From Burkholderiales bacterium (GTDB lineage: Bacteria > Pseudomonadota > Gammaproteobacteria > Burkholderiales > Burkholderiaceae_C): DNA of 48,560 bases. A program made the position numbers and the translations under genes. The stretch is taken from NCBI GenBank assembly GCA_003963115.1, contig RXJQ01000045.1:1-48560 (forward strand), read 5' to 3'. Numbering within the stretch: the stretch's first letter is position 1; each line of letters starts with the position of its first letter. This document shows positions 34,243 through 42,465 of the stretch, piece by piece. Under the pieces are notes generated by a model. That model saw only the letters and a list, made by a program, of their open reading frames with translations. It had not been told where the DNA came from and made no database searches.

Positions 34243-36147
34243 ATGGCAGTGTCGATGAGGCGGGCTTGGCGTCTGTTGGGGGCGGCCTGCCTTGGTTTCG
34301 CAGGGATGTGGGTGGTGGCAGGCGGTGCGGTAGCGGCAACGGCTGACGCGTCGCCGCGCATGGCCCGAGGCCTGATCGTCAAGCTCAAGGATCAGCAAGC
34401 GGCCCAGCCGTCCAGGACATCGCTGGTGCGACTGCAAGCCGCCGCAGCGCCGACGGAAGGCTGGTCCAGCACACGCACGCACATGGCCATGGTCGCCCGG
34501 CGCACTGGCGTGAGCTATCTGGTGCACCGGCAGACGGCCTTTGCGGCGCAGTTGATCCACGCGGGCAAGATGGTCCCTCTTGCGCAAGCGCAGGCCGAGG
34601 CGGCGCGTCTGCGCGCCGACCCCGACGTCGAATGGGTGGTGGTCAACGAGATGCTGCACCCCGCGGGCGTGGTGTCTCAAGCTTTCGATGACCCAGCCTA
34701 TGCGCAGCAAACCTGGTTGCAGGAGCGCGAGTCGGTCCAGGATGGGCGCCAGGGCGTGGCCAATATCGCGGCTGCCTGGGATAGTTTGCTCGACTGGACG
34801 CAGAACCAGGGCAAGACTTTATCGCCCGTGGTGGTGGCGGTGTTGGACAACGGCATCTTGCCAGCACCTGACATGGCTGGCCGCGTCCTGCCGGGGTATG
34901 ACTTTGTCTCCGAGCTTGACTACTCGGGCGACGGTGATGGGCTGGACAACGATCCTACTGATCCCGGCTTTTCGCTGTCGAAAGTGCCGGCTTCGCTGCG
35001 CAGCGGTTGCAGTGGCCCGGCCGCACCATGGCACGGCTTGCGCATTGAGGCCATGCTGGGTGCGCAGGCTGGCAACGCGCTGGATGGCGTCGGCATCCTG
35101 GCGCCGGTGGCGGGGCAGGTGATCCTGCCGGTGCGCGTGGGCGGCATGTGCGGGGCGGCGGTCAGCGACATCATCGAAGGCATGCTGTGGTCGGCAGGTA
35201 TCAGCTACCAGGGGTCTCCGGCGCGCAATCCTTATCCGGCCCGCGTGCTTAACCTGAGCTTCGGCGGCGATGGCAGCTGCGCCGATACCGGGCAGCATGA
35301 TGCTGCCTGGCTGTACCGGGACGCCATCAACACGCTGGAAAGCAAGGGGGTGTTGGTGGTAGCCTCTGCCGGCAATGGCGACGCGGCCACCTTCCTGGGT
35401 CACGCCCTGCCCACGCGTCCGGCGAGCTGCCCGGGCGTGCTCGCGGTAACGGCACTCAACCAGCGAGGCTACAAGGCGCGTTACGCGAATCTGGTCAACA
35501 GCAGCCAGCAAAGTGCCGTGGCCGTGGCCGGTGGAGACATTGATGCGGTGACCGATGGTTCGGGCAATGTGACCTATCCCTTGACGGATGACGGCATCGT
35601 GTCGCTGACCAACACCGGCGATGCGTTTCCATCCACGGACTACGTGATGCAAAGCGCCGTGGGCACCAGCTTTTCCGCGCCCACGGCAGCGGGTGTCGCG
35701 GCCTTGATGTTGGCGGTGGACCCCAGCCTGACGGTGGCGGAGCTGCGCACGGCCCTGACGACGCAGGTGGCGCCCTTTCCCACGGTGTTCTCCAATGCGC
35801 TGCCAGTCTGCCAGATCGGCGTGAACGGACAGGGCAACTGCGTCTGCACGTTCCAGACTTGTGGCGCCGGTGTGCTGGATGCCCAGCGCGCCGTGGTCTG
35901 GGCCATGGCGCATGCCAGTGCGAACAGCGGCAGCGCACCGAACAACGCGACAGCCGCATCGGCCGACAGCAACTGCTTCGTGCCTGACCGGCTTGGCGGG
36001 CACTCCTGTGCTTCAGGTAGTGACGGCGGCGGTGGCGGCGGAAGTGCGGACGAGATCCTGCTGGGCTTGCTGGCCGGTGGCCTCGCGCTCAGCCTGATGC
36101 GCCAAAGGTCTGCGCGGGCTTGGGCTCTCAAGGGCGGCAGGCGCTGA
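34243..36147 (+). CDS. S8 (subtilisin-family) serine protease with GlyGly-CTERM-like tail
   Basis: 634 residues from ATG 34243 (ATG 34255 possible). Residues 1-34 form a signal peptide ending AVAA. An I9-like propeptide region follows. The catalytic triad is Asp in VVAVLDNGI (about 202), His in PWHGLRIEAM (about 264, in place of the usual HGTHVAG) and Ser in GTSFSAPTAAGVAAL (about 475), with the oxyanion Asn in ASAGNGD. The tail has a six-Gly run, a hydrophobic stretch ILLGLLAGGLALSLM and basic residues (RQR), like GlyGly-CTERM signals cut by rhombosortase; the 12 residues after the basic cluster are longer than usual. No rhombosortase gene is in the window. A GATAAT at 34168 may be its own -10. 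It overlaps the convergent SPOR gene by 20 bases. Confidence 0.88.
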   Translation: MAVSMRRAWRLLGAACLGFAGMWVVAGGAVAATADASPRMARGLIVKLKDQQAAQPSRTSLVRLQAAAAPTEGWSSTRTHMAMVARRTGVSYLVHRQTAFAAQLIHAGKMVPLAQAQAEAARLRADPDVEWVVVNEMLHPAGVVSQAFDDPAYAQQTWLQERESVQDGRQGVANIAAAWDSLLDWTQNQGKTLSPVVVAVLDNGILPAPDMAGRVLPGYDFVSELDYSGDGDGLDNDPTDPGFSLSKVPASLRSGCSGPAAPWHGLRIEAMLGAQAGNALDGVGILAPVAGQVILPVRVGGMCGAAVSDIIEGMLWSAGISYQGSPARNPYPARVLNLSFGGDGSCADTGQHDAAWLYRDAINTLESKGVLVVASAGNGDAATFLGHALPTRPASCPGVLAVTALNQRGYKARYANLVNSSQQSAVAVAGGDIDAVTDGSGNVTYPLTDDGIVSLTNTGDAFPSTDYVMQSAVGTSFSAPTAAGVAALMLAVDPSLTVAELRTALTTQVAPFPTVFSNALPVCQIGVNGQGNCVCTFQTCGAGVLDAQRAVVWAMAHASANSGSAPNNATAASADSNCFVPDRLGGHSCASGSDGGGGGGSADEILLGLLAGGLALSLMRQRSARAWALKGGRR

Positions 36148-36955
36148 AGCCCTTGCCCTGGGGCAGCTTCAAGCCGGCCAGCGCCACCTGCATGCTCACG
36201 GAGGCCTTGGGGACTTTCAAGACCTGCACATCCATGGTCGGCCGCACGTTCACAACCTTGGCCGTGCGGATGCCCCGGTTGCGGAAGGTGAGCAGGGCGG
36301 CGTCGGCATCGTCCTGTTTGTTGTAGCGGCCCAGCGAGATGCCCATGGCCAGGTTGGCTGGCGTGCGGACTTCTTCGAAATTCAGGCCTTTGATGCGGCG
36401 CAGCTCAGCCTGTTTGCGCTCCAGCATGTCGGCGTCGCTGTAGGGGCCCATGTAGACCAGCCACAAGCCCTGGATGGATACCGTGTTGCCGCTCCAGCTG
36501 CCGGCAGGCAGGACGTGGCGGACATTGGCCTCCGCGCTGGCGAACTCGGTGGCACTGAAGGGGCCGGCTTCGACGCATTTGCTGTCCTTGCTGTCATCGC
36601 TGCTGGACGAAGCCACGGTGGCCTTGCCGGGCATCGAGCCGGCTGCGGAGGCTGTTGTGGCAGTGGACGTGGCAGCGGATGCGACGGCAGCTGCCTCAGA
36701 CGCGGCGGCACTGGCAACGGTATTTGCGCCTGGCGAGGAGCCGTCGGCATCGTATTCGCCAAGCTTGTCCGTGGCGTCGTCGGCACCCTTGGGCGCCAGC
36801 ACCACGATCTTGTCCGCATGGATCTGCTGGCTCAGGCGCTGAGGCTCATGCTGCGCGTTCGGCTGCACGCCCACCATCTGGTTGAGCCAGCCCTGGCTCC
36901 ACGCAAAGAACGCGGCGTTGACGATCAGCAGGATCAGCACCAGGGAACGCAACAT
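36128..36955 (-). CDS. SPOR-domain-like envelope protein
   Basis: 275 residues. One N-terminal membrane helix (MLRSLVLILLIVNAAFFAWSQ) is followed by a long Ala/Ser/Thr-rich linker (about 70-120). The C-terminal region (about 135-240) has the feel of a SPOR peptidoglycan-binding repeat: CVEAGPFSATEFASAEANV, WLVYMGPYSDADMLERKQAELRRI and MGISLGRYNKQDDADAALLTFRNRG. SPOR proteins bind denuded septal glycan. It is last in a SET-birA-SPOR run, 30 bases after birA. Burkholderiales commonly have coaX between birA and such a gene; coaX is missing here. Confidence 0.78.
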   Translation of the reverse strand: MLRSLVLILLIVNAAFFAWSQGWLNQMVGVQPNAQHEPQRLSQQIHADKIVVLAPKGADDATDKLGEYDADGSSPGANTVASAAASEAAAVASAATSTATTASAAGSMPGKATVASSSSDDSKDSKCVEAGPFSATEFASAEANVRHVLPAGSWSGNTVSIQGLWLVYMGPYSDADMLERKQAELRRIKGLNFEEVRTPANLAMGISLGRYNKQDDADAALLTFRNRGIRTAKVVNVRPTMDVQVLKVPKASVSMQVALAGLKLPQGKGFSACRP

Positions 36956-36985
36956 GGATCGATATGGGCTTTGATGGTGGAGGAT

Positions 36986-37885
36986 TCAAGCATGGGCTTG
37001 GGGGCGGACGCTGACCTCGCCCGCGGTCCAGGACTGGAGGCCCTTGTCAGTATGCACGAGCAGGGCGCCGGTTTCGCTGACGCCCTGGGCCAAGCCAATG
37101 TCGCTGGGCGGGTGGCCGCTCATCGGCGTCTGGCCGGGCGTGGCCCACAGGCCCACGGTCTGGCCGGCCAGCACGTCACGCTGGCTGTAAGCGGCCTGCA
37201 AGGGCGCGAAGCCCTGCTGCTCGAAAGCGCGGACCTGGTTCAGCAGGCGCGGCGCGATCCAGGCCCACACCAGGCCGGCCGTGAGCGCCTGACCGCCCGC
37301 CTGTGGCCAGGCCGATTGCAGGGCCGCCGAGCCCGATGGCGCCTGACCCAGCCGGATGTTGAGCCCGATGCCGATCACCACCCAGCGTTGACCTTCGTCC
37401 AGGCCGGGCGCGGGGCTGGCTTCGATCAGGATGCCACCGAGTTTGCGGCCATGCAGCCACAGGTCATTGGGCCACTTCAGGCCGATGGCGGGCGCCGTGG
37501 GGTTGTCCGGCAGGCTTTGCAGGCCGGTTTCCAGCGCCTGCGCCACGGCCAGGCCGACCGCCAGCGACAAGGCGCTGCCGCCACCGGGGATCTCATCCAG
37601 GCGCAAAGGCAGTCCCAGCGAGAAGGTCAGGCTGTCGCCAGGAGAGGACAGCCAATCGCGCCCTTGACGGCCCCGTCCCATCGTCTGGCGGCAGGCGGCC
37701 AGCAGGGTCGGGCTGAGCTCGCCCTGGCGACCCCGGTTCATCAGCTCGGTGTTGGTCGAGCCGATCTCGGGGCGCACCTCCAGGCTGAGCGTGGGCCAGG
37801 CGGGCGAGGCCGCCTCCCAGATGCGCTCGGCTGCAGCATGGAGGTCTGCGAGCACGGGGCCCAGGTTGGCGCTGACGGTGGTCAT
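36986..37885 (-). CDS. birA: biotin-[acetyl-CoA carboxylase] ligase, without DNA-binding domain
   Basis: 299 residues. Biotin protein ligase motifs are present: IGSTNTELMNRG, the GRGRQGRDW loop binding biotinoyl-AMP, KWPNDLWLHGRKLGGILIE and VVIGIGLNIR. The winged-helix regulator domain of E. coli BirA is absent, so it is a class I enzyme that biotinylates AccB without repressing bio genes. It follows the SET gene after 16 bases and precedes the SPOR gene by 30. Confidence 0.93.
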   Translation of the reverse strand: MTTVSANLGPVLADLHAAAERIWEAASPAWPTLSLEVRPEIGSTNTELMNRGRQGELSPTLLAACRQTMGRGRQGRDWLSSPGDSLTFSLGLPLRLDEIPGGGSALSLAVGLAVAQALETGLQSLPDNPTAPAIGLKWPNDLWLHGRKLGGILIEASPAPGLDEGQRWVVIGIGLNIRLGQAPSGSAALQSAWPQAGGQALTAGLVWAWIAPRLLNQVRAFEQQGFAPLQAAYSQRDVLAGQTVGLWATPGQTPMSGHPPSDIGLAQGVSETGALLVHTDKGLQSWTAGEVSVRPQAHA

Positions 37886-37901
37886 GGCTGGCAGGCAGCG
37901 C

Positions 37902-38420
37902 TCAGCGGCGACGCGTGGCCAGCATGGTGCCGCGGCACTTGGGGGAGCCGCACCAGCAGGCGTATTCCTTCTTGAGCTTGGCCGTCAAGCGGGCGTCGAT
38001 CACCAGACCGTAGTCAAAGAACAACTCTTCGCCAGGTTCGATGTCGCGCAGGGCCTTCAGGAAAACGCGGTTGCCATCCTGCTCGGCTTCCAGATTGGGG
38101 TCGCAGGAGTGGTTGATCCACTTGGCGGAGTTGCCCTTGTACTTCCCGTCGATGACGTGGCCGTCGTCCAGGTGGAAGTAAAAAGTGTGATTCGGTTGTG
38201 ACGGGTCGTGCGGATGGCGGTCCAGCGCCTCTTCCCAAGTGATGATCTCGCCCTTGTATTCCAGCACGGTGTCGCCCGCCTTGAGGGGGCGGATGGCGTA
38301 CACGCCCTTGCCGTGAATGCCCGACTCGCGGACCTGGGTTCGGCGGTTGCTGCTGCTGTCGGGGACGAGGTGGGGGGCCGTGCGGGCGGCAGGCTTGATT
38401 TTCTGAGCGGCTTGCGTCAT
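37902..38420 (-). CDS. SET-domain protein lysine methyltransferase
   Basis: 172 residues from MTQAAQKIKPAART; ATG 38438 would add six. The SET domain (about 28-150) shows ESGIHGKGVYAIRPLKAGDTV, the SAM/active-site motif WINHSCDPNLEAE, EELFFDYG, and a post-SET cysteine cluster CWCGSPKCRG that should bind zinc. It is a complete, compact SET enzyme. Targets are unknown. It is divergent from topB, whose product ends in a Lys/Ala/Pro tail resembling histone H1. An open frame that extends this gene to 41231 through topB on the opposite strand is a shadow. Confidence 0.9.
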   Translation of the reverse strand: MTQAAQKIKPAARTAPHLVPDSSSNRRTQVRESGIHGKGVYAIRPLKAGDTVLEYKGEIITWEEALDRHPHDPSQPNHTFYFHLDDGHVIDGKYKGNSAKWINHSCDPNLEAEQDGNRVFLKALRDIEPGEELFFDYGLVIDARLTAKLKKEYACWCGSPKCRGTMLATRRR

Positions 38421-38445
38421 CGGCCAGTTTGGGTACATTGAATTG

Positions 38446-38498
38446 GTGGGCGCGCGTGCCCGCGTGTGCACATACGTGCACAGGCGGGCGTGCGCGCG
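38446..38498. promoter_or_regulatory. large inverted repeat between SET and topB genes
   Basis: The centre TGTGCAC-ATAC-GTGCACA (38465-38482) is a perfect 7-bp inverted repeat. Imperfect GC-rich arms (GCGCGCGTGCCCGC against GGCGGGCGTGCGCGC) extend it outward. It sits in the 114-bp divergent region, so it could be a shared operator or a supercoiling-sensitive cruciform. A TATAAA at 38522 lies only 13 bases from the topB start. Confidence 0.42.
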
Positions 38499-38534
38499 AG
38501 AAGCCTCATTGTAAGAAGAGATATAAAGACGCCC

Positions 38535-41189
38535 ATGAGCAAAGCCCTGGTCATTGCAGAAAAACCTTCGGTTGCCCAAGACATCGTGCGCGCGCTGACG
38601 CCGGTGGATGGCAAATTCGAGAAGCACGACGAATATTTCGAGAGCGAACACTATGTGGTGAGCTCCGCCGTCGGTCACCTGGTCGAAATCAAGGCGCCCG
38701 AGGAGTTCGACGTCAAGCGCGGCAAATGGAGCTTCGCGCACCTGCCCGTCATCCCGCCGCACTTCGATCTCAACCCGATCGACAAGAGCAAGGGCCGGCT
38801 CAACGCCCTGGTCAAGCTGATCAAGCGCAAGGATGTCACCAGCCTCATCAACGCCTGTGACGCGGGCCGCGAGGGTGAACTGATCTTCCGCCTGATCGTG
38901 CAGTACGCACAAGACAGCACCGCCACCACCAAGGCCAAGGGCCTGGGCAAGGGTGTGCAGCGCCTGTGGTTGCAAAGCATGACGCCAGCGGCCATCCGCG
39001 ATGGCTTCGCGCAACTGCGTACCGATGAGCAGATGCAGCCGCTGGCCAGCGCTGCGCGTTGCCGCTCCGAAGCCGACTGGCTGGTGGGTATCAACGGCAC
39101 GCGGGCCATGACGGCCTTCAACTCGCGTGACGGCGGCTTCTTCCTGACCACAGTGGGCCGGGTGCAGACACCCACGCTGTCCATCGTGGTGGAGCGCGAA
39201 GAGAAGATCCGCAAGCACATCTGGCGCGACTACTGGGAAATCAAGGGCACGTTTGGTGCGCAGGCCGGGGCTTACGAAGGCAAGTGGTTCGATCCGGATT
39301 TCAAGAAGGACAAGAACGCAGCGGAAGGCTCGGCCGAGGCCGAGTTCAAGGCCGATCGCGTCTGGAGCGAGGCCCAGGCCAAGGCGATTGCCGATGCCGT
39401 GCGTGGCCAGAAGGGCACGGTCACCGAGGAGTCCAAACCGTCGACCCAGGCCAGCCCTTTGCTGTATGACCTGACCACGCTGCAGCGTGAGGCCAACTCG
39501 CGTTTCGGCTTCTCGGCCAAGACGACCTTGTCGCTCGCGCAGGCCCTGTACGAAAAGCACAAGGCCCTGACCTACCCACGTACCGATTCGCGCGCGCTGC
39601 CCGAGGACTATGTTGGTGTGGTCCAGCAGACCATGGGCATGATTGCCGATGAAGACATGCCCGGGCCCTTGAAAGCCCTGGCCCAGCACGCCCGCAAGGC
39701 CCTGAACGACGGCTATGTGAAGCCCACCAAGCGCGTGTTCGACAACGCCAAGGTATCGGACCACTTTGCCATCATCCCGACGCTGCAGTCGCCCAAGGCC
39801 CTGACCGAGGCCGAGGCCAAGCTCTACGACATGGTGGTCAAACGCTTCATCGCGGTGTTCTATCCGTCGGCGGAGTTCCAGGTCACCACGCGTGTGACCA
39901 AAGTACCTGCGGCGGGCAAGACCTATCACTTCCAGACCAATGGCAAGGTGCTGGTCAAGCCTGGCTGGATGGCGGTGTACGGCAAGGAGGCGCAGGAGGA
40001 AGGCGATGAGCGCACGCTCGTGGCCGTGCAGCCAGGTGAGACCGTGTCCAACGAGGATGTGGCCGTCAACGCGCTCAAGACCAAGCCGCCGGCTCGCTAC
40101 ACCGAAGCGACGCTGCTGTCGGCCATGGAAGGCGCGGGCAAGCTCATCGATGACGAAGAGCTGAAAGCCGCCATGACCGAGAAGGGCCTGGGCACGCCAG
40201 CCACGCGCGCGGCCATCATCGAAGGCCTGATCACCGAGAAGTACATGCTGCGCGAAGGCCGCGAGCTGATCCCCACGGCCAAGGCTTTCCAGTTGATGAC
40301 GCTGCTGCGCGGCCTGGGTGTGGAAGACCTCACCAAGCCCGAGCTCACCGGCAACTGGGAGTTCAAGCTGGCCGAGATGGAGAAGGGTCGCCTGAGCCGC
40401 GAAGCCTTCATGGCCGAGATCGCTGCCATGACCCAGCGCGTGGTGCAAAAGGCCAAGGAATACGACCGCGACACCATCCCAGGCGACTACGCGGTGCTCA
40501 AGACGCCCTGCCCGAACTGCGGCGGCGTGGTCAAGGAGAACTACCGGCGCTTCACCTGTGTGGGCAAGAATGGCGACGCCGCGGCCAGCGGTGATGAAGG
40601 CGGCGCGGGCTGCGGCTTCAGCATGACCAAGATCCCTGCGGGCCGCAGCTTCGAGCTCGACGAGGTGGAGCAACTGCTGCGCGAGCACAAGATCGGACCG
40701 CTGGAGGGCTTCCGCTCCAAGGCGGGCTGGCCCTTCACGGCCGAGCTCAGGCTGGTGCGCGACGACGAGGCCCACAACTGGAAGATGGAGTTCGACTTCG
40801 GCGAAGACGCCAAGAAGGACGAAGAAGCCGGCGAGGCGGTGGACTTCTCCGGCCAGAGCAGCCTGGGCACCTGCCCCAAGTGCGGTGGCCAGGTCTACGA
40901 GCACGGCACCAACTATGTCTGCGAGCACACGCTGGCTGCGGGCAAGGCCAAGTGCGACTTCAAGAGCGGCAAGATCATCTTGCAGCAGCCCATCACGACC
41001 GAGCAGTTCACCAAGCTGTTGGAAACGGGCAAGACCGATCTGCTGGAGAATTTCGTGTCCAACAAGACGCGGCGCAAGTTCAAGGCTTTCCTGACCTGGG
41101 ATGCCAAGGCGGGCAAGGTGGGCTTCGAGTTCGAGCCGCGCGCGCCCAAGGCTGCGGCCAAGAAGGCGCCCGCCAAGAAAGCGGCTTGA
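38535..41189 (+). CDS. topB: DNA topoisomerase III (type IA)
   Basis: 884 residues starting MSKALVIAEKPSVAQDIVRAL. The TOPRIM domain shows ACDAGREGELIFR and the catalytic tyrosine is in ALTYPRTDSRALPEDY. After the core (to about 600) come zinc-ribbon-like modules, CPNCGG...C...C and CPKCGGQVYEHGTNYVC...C, then a DNA-binding repeat (GKTDLLENFVSNKTRRKFKA). The last residues form a Lys/Ala tail (PKAAAKKAPAKKAA). It relaxes and decatenates DNA and resolves recombination intermediates. The tail is longer and more H1-like than in E. coli TopB and may raise DNA affinity. Confidence 0.95.
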   Translation: MSKALVIAEKPSVAQDIVRALTPVDGKFEKHDEYFESEHYVVSSAVGHLVEIKAPEEFDVKRGKWSFAHLPVIPPHFDLNPIDKSKGRLNALVKLIKRKDVTSLINACDAGREGELIFRLIVQYAQDSTATTKAKGLGKGVQRLWLQSMTPAAIRDGFAQLRTDEQMQPLASAARCRSEADWLVGINGTRAMTAFNSRDGGFFLTTVGRVQTPTLSIVVEREEKIRKHIWRDYWEIKGTFGAQAGAYEGKWFDPDFKKDKNAAEGSAEAEFKADRVWSEAQAKAIADAVRGQKGTVTEESKPSTQASPLLYDLTTLQREANSRFGFSAKTTLSLAQALYEKHKALTYPRTDSRALPEDYVGVVQQTMGMIADEDMPGPLKALAQHARKALNDGYVKPTKRVFDNAKVSDHFAIIPTLQSPKALTEAEAKLYDMVVKRFIAVFYPSAEFQVTTRVTKVPAAGKTYHFQTNGKVLVKPGWMAVYGKEAQEEGDERTLVAVQPGETVSNEDVAVNALKTKPPARYTEATLLSAMEGAGKLIDDEELKAAMTEKGLGTPATRAAIIEGLITEKYMLREGRELIPTAKAFQLMTLLRGLGVEDLTKPELTGNWEFKLAEMEKGRLSREAFMAEIAAMTQRVVQKAKEYDRDTIPGDYAVLKTPCPNCGGVVKENYRRFTCVGKNGDAAASGDEGGAGCGFSMTKIPAGRSFELDEVEQLLREHKIGPLEGFRSKAGWPFTAELRLVRDDEAHNWKMEFDFGEDAKKDEEAGEAVDFSGQSSLGTCPKCGGQVYEHGTNYVCEHTLAAGKAKCDFKSGKIILQQPITTEQFTKLLETGKTDLLENFVSNKTRRKFKAFLTWDAKAGKVGFEFEPRAPKAAAKKAPAKKAA

Positions 41190-41199
41190 TTGCCCTGGC

Positions 41200-41221
41200 G
41201 CATGAGCCGATTGGCTCATGC
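41200..41221 (+). terminator. hairpin after topB
   Basis: GCATGAGCC-GATT-GGCTCATGC is a perfect 9-bp stem ten bases after the topB stop. It lacks a T-run, so it may be a stabilising hairpin rather than an intrinsic terminator. Confidence 0.5.
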
Positions 41222-41278
41222 ATGCTGACACTGGTGTATCTTCGCGGCTTCGTCAATTGGTTGTTGAAGTTGCGGGCG

Positions 41279-42352
41279 ATGCAGTCTGGTTCGGTTTGGG
41301 TGAAGAAGTTCGGGGCCTTGGGTGTGGCCTGGTGCCTTGGGGTGATGGTGCTGGCCGCCCATGCCGAGGTGCAGATCAAAGGTGCGGGCGCGAGCTTCCC
41401 GTCGCGCGTGTATGAGCGCTGGGCGCTGCGCTTTGCCGAGCAGCACCAGGGCGTGGCCTTGCGCTACACCCCGACTGGCTCGGGCGATGGTGTCAAGCAG
41501 ATCAAGGCCCGCACCGTGCAACTGGGCGGCACCGACAACCCGCTGACGCCTCAGCAATTGAGCGAGAGCAAGCTGATCCAGATCCCCATGCTGGTGGGTG
41601 GGCTGGTGCCCGTGGTGAATGTGCAGGGCATCAGCGCCAACCAGCTGGTGCTCAGTGGCGAGGTGCTGGCGGCGCTCATGCAAGGGGAGATCGCGCGCTG
41701 GGACGACGCCCGCATCGCGGCCCTGAACCCGGGCATGAAGCTGCCCGCGCAGACCGTGACGCGCATCGTGCGCGAGGACGCCTCGGGTTCGACCGAGGTC
41801 TGGACGCGCTTTCTGGGGCAGGCCTCAGCCCGTTTTGCCGCGGTGGTGCCGGCGGGTCAGAAGCCCGCGTGGCCAGGCAGGCCCTTGACGGCCAAGGGCA
41901 ATGACGGCGTGGCGGCCCTGCTCAAGGAGACGCCAGGTGGCATCAGCTATGTCTCGTATGACCGCGTGCTCAAGGACAGGCTGGCGGGCGTGAAGCTGCG
42001 CACGCCCTCGGGTGCCACGGTCATGGCATCGGAAGAGGCTTTCCGTGCGGCCATCCTGTCGTCCGACATGTACAAGAAGGGCGAGGACACCGCCGGCTTG
42101 CTCAATGCACCGCGCGCTGATGCCTGGCCACTGACGGCCACCAGCTACGTGCTGCTGGACGCGGCGCCCCAGGACATGGCCACGGCCGAATGGGTGGCGC
42201 GTTTCGTGTACTGGTGTTTCATGCACGGCGACGAGCTGACGCGCGGCACTGGCTTTGCCCCCTTGCCGGAGCGTGTGCAGGCCAGGCTGTCGGGGCGCCT
42301 GCTGCAGATCCATGGCCCTGGTGGGCAGGTGCCCAAATTCATCGCTCCCTGA
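41279..42352 (+). CDS. PstS-like phosphate-binding periplasmic protein (orphan)
   Basis: 357 residues from MQSGSVWVKKFGALGVAWCLG, chosen because it gives a clean signal peptide cut near AHA-EVQIKG; ATG 41222 would bury it. Family motifs: KGAGASFPSRVYERWALRF, TGSGDGVKQIKARTVQLGGTDNPLT, REDASGSTEVWTRFL and GGISYVSYD. PstS delivers phosphate to PstCAB. Here the usual GSGGG loop reads GSGDG, and no pstC, pstA or pstB follows. It may be a stand-alone phosphate scavenger, a sensor, or bind another anion. Confidence 0.82.
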   Translation: MQSGSVWVKKFGALGVAWCLGVMVLAAHAEVQIKGAGASFPSRVYERWALRFAEQHQGVALRYTPTGSGDGVKQIKARTVQLGGTDNPLTPQQLSESKLIQIPMLVGGLVPVVNVQGISANQLVLSGEVLAALMQGEIARWDDARIAALNPGMKLPAQTVTRIVREDASGSTEVWTRFLGQASARFAAVVPAGQKPAWPGRPLTAKGNDGVAALLKETPGGISYVSYDRVLKDRLAGVKLRTPSGATVMASEEAFRAAILSSDMYKKGEDTAGLLNAPRADAWPLTATSYVLLDAAPQDMATAEWVARFVYWCFMHGDELTRGTGFAPLPERVQARLSGRLLQIHGPGGQVPKFIAP

Positions 42353-42394
42353 AGCGAGGGCGCTGGCGCGTGTAAGGTTTGGGGCAGCTGACGC

Positions 42395-42422
42395 GACTGA
42401 GGCATCATGATTGAACTCAGTC
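42395..42422. promoter_or_regulatory. inverted repeat upstream of msrP
   Basis: GACTGAG and CTCAGTC form a perfect 7-bp inverted repeat with a 14-base spacer, 44 bases before the msrP start. It could bind a dimeric regulator of the methionine-sulfoxide repair operon. No standard promoter hexamers are obvious around it. Confidence 0.37.
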
Positions 42423-42465
42423 GATGGCGTCTTTTGTGGGCGCCTCATCCAGCAGGAGCCTGACC

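Noticed and set aside
37902..41231. 1,109-codon open frame on the minus strand
   Set aside because: Only its last 172 codons are a real gene (the SET protein). The rest lies opposite topB, has low-complexity His/Gly/Leu composition typical of GC-rich shadows and shows no domain.
41190..41278. ATG 41222 as the start of the PstS-like gene
   Set aside because: It would place 19 residues before the signal peptide and overlaps the hairpin after topB; ATG 41279 gives a normal signal peptide.
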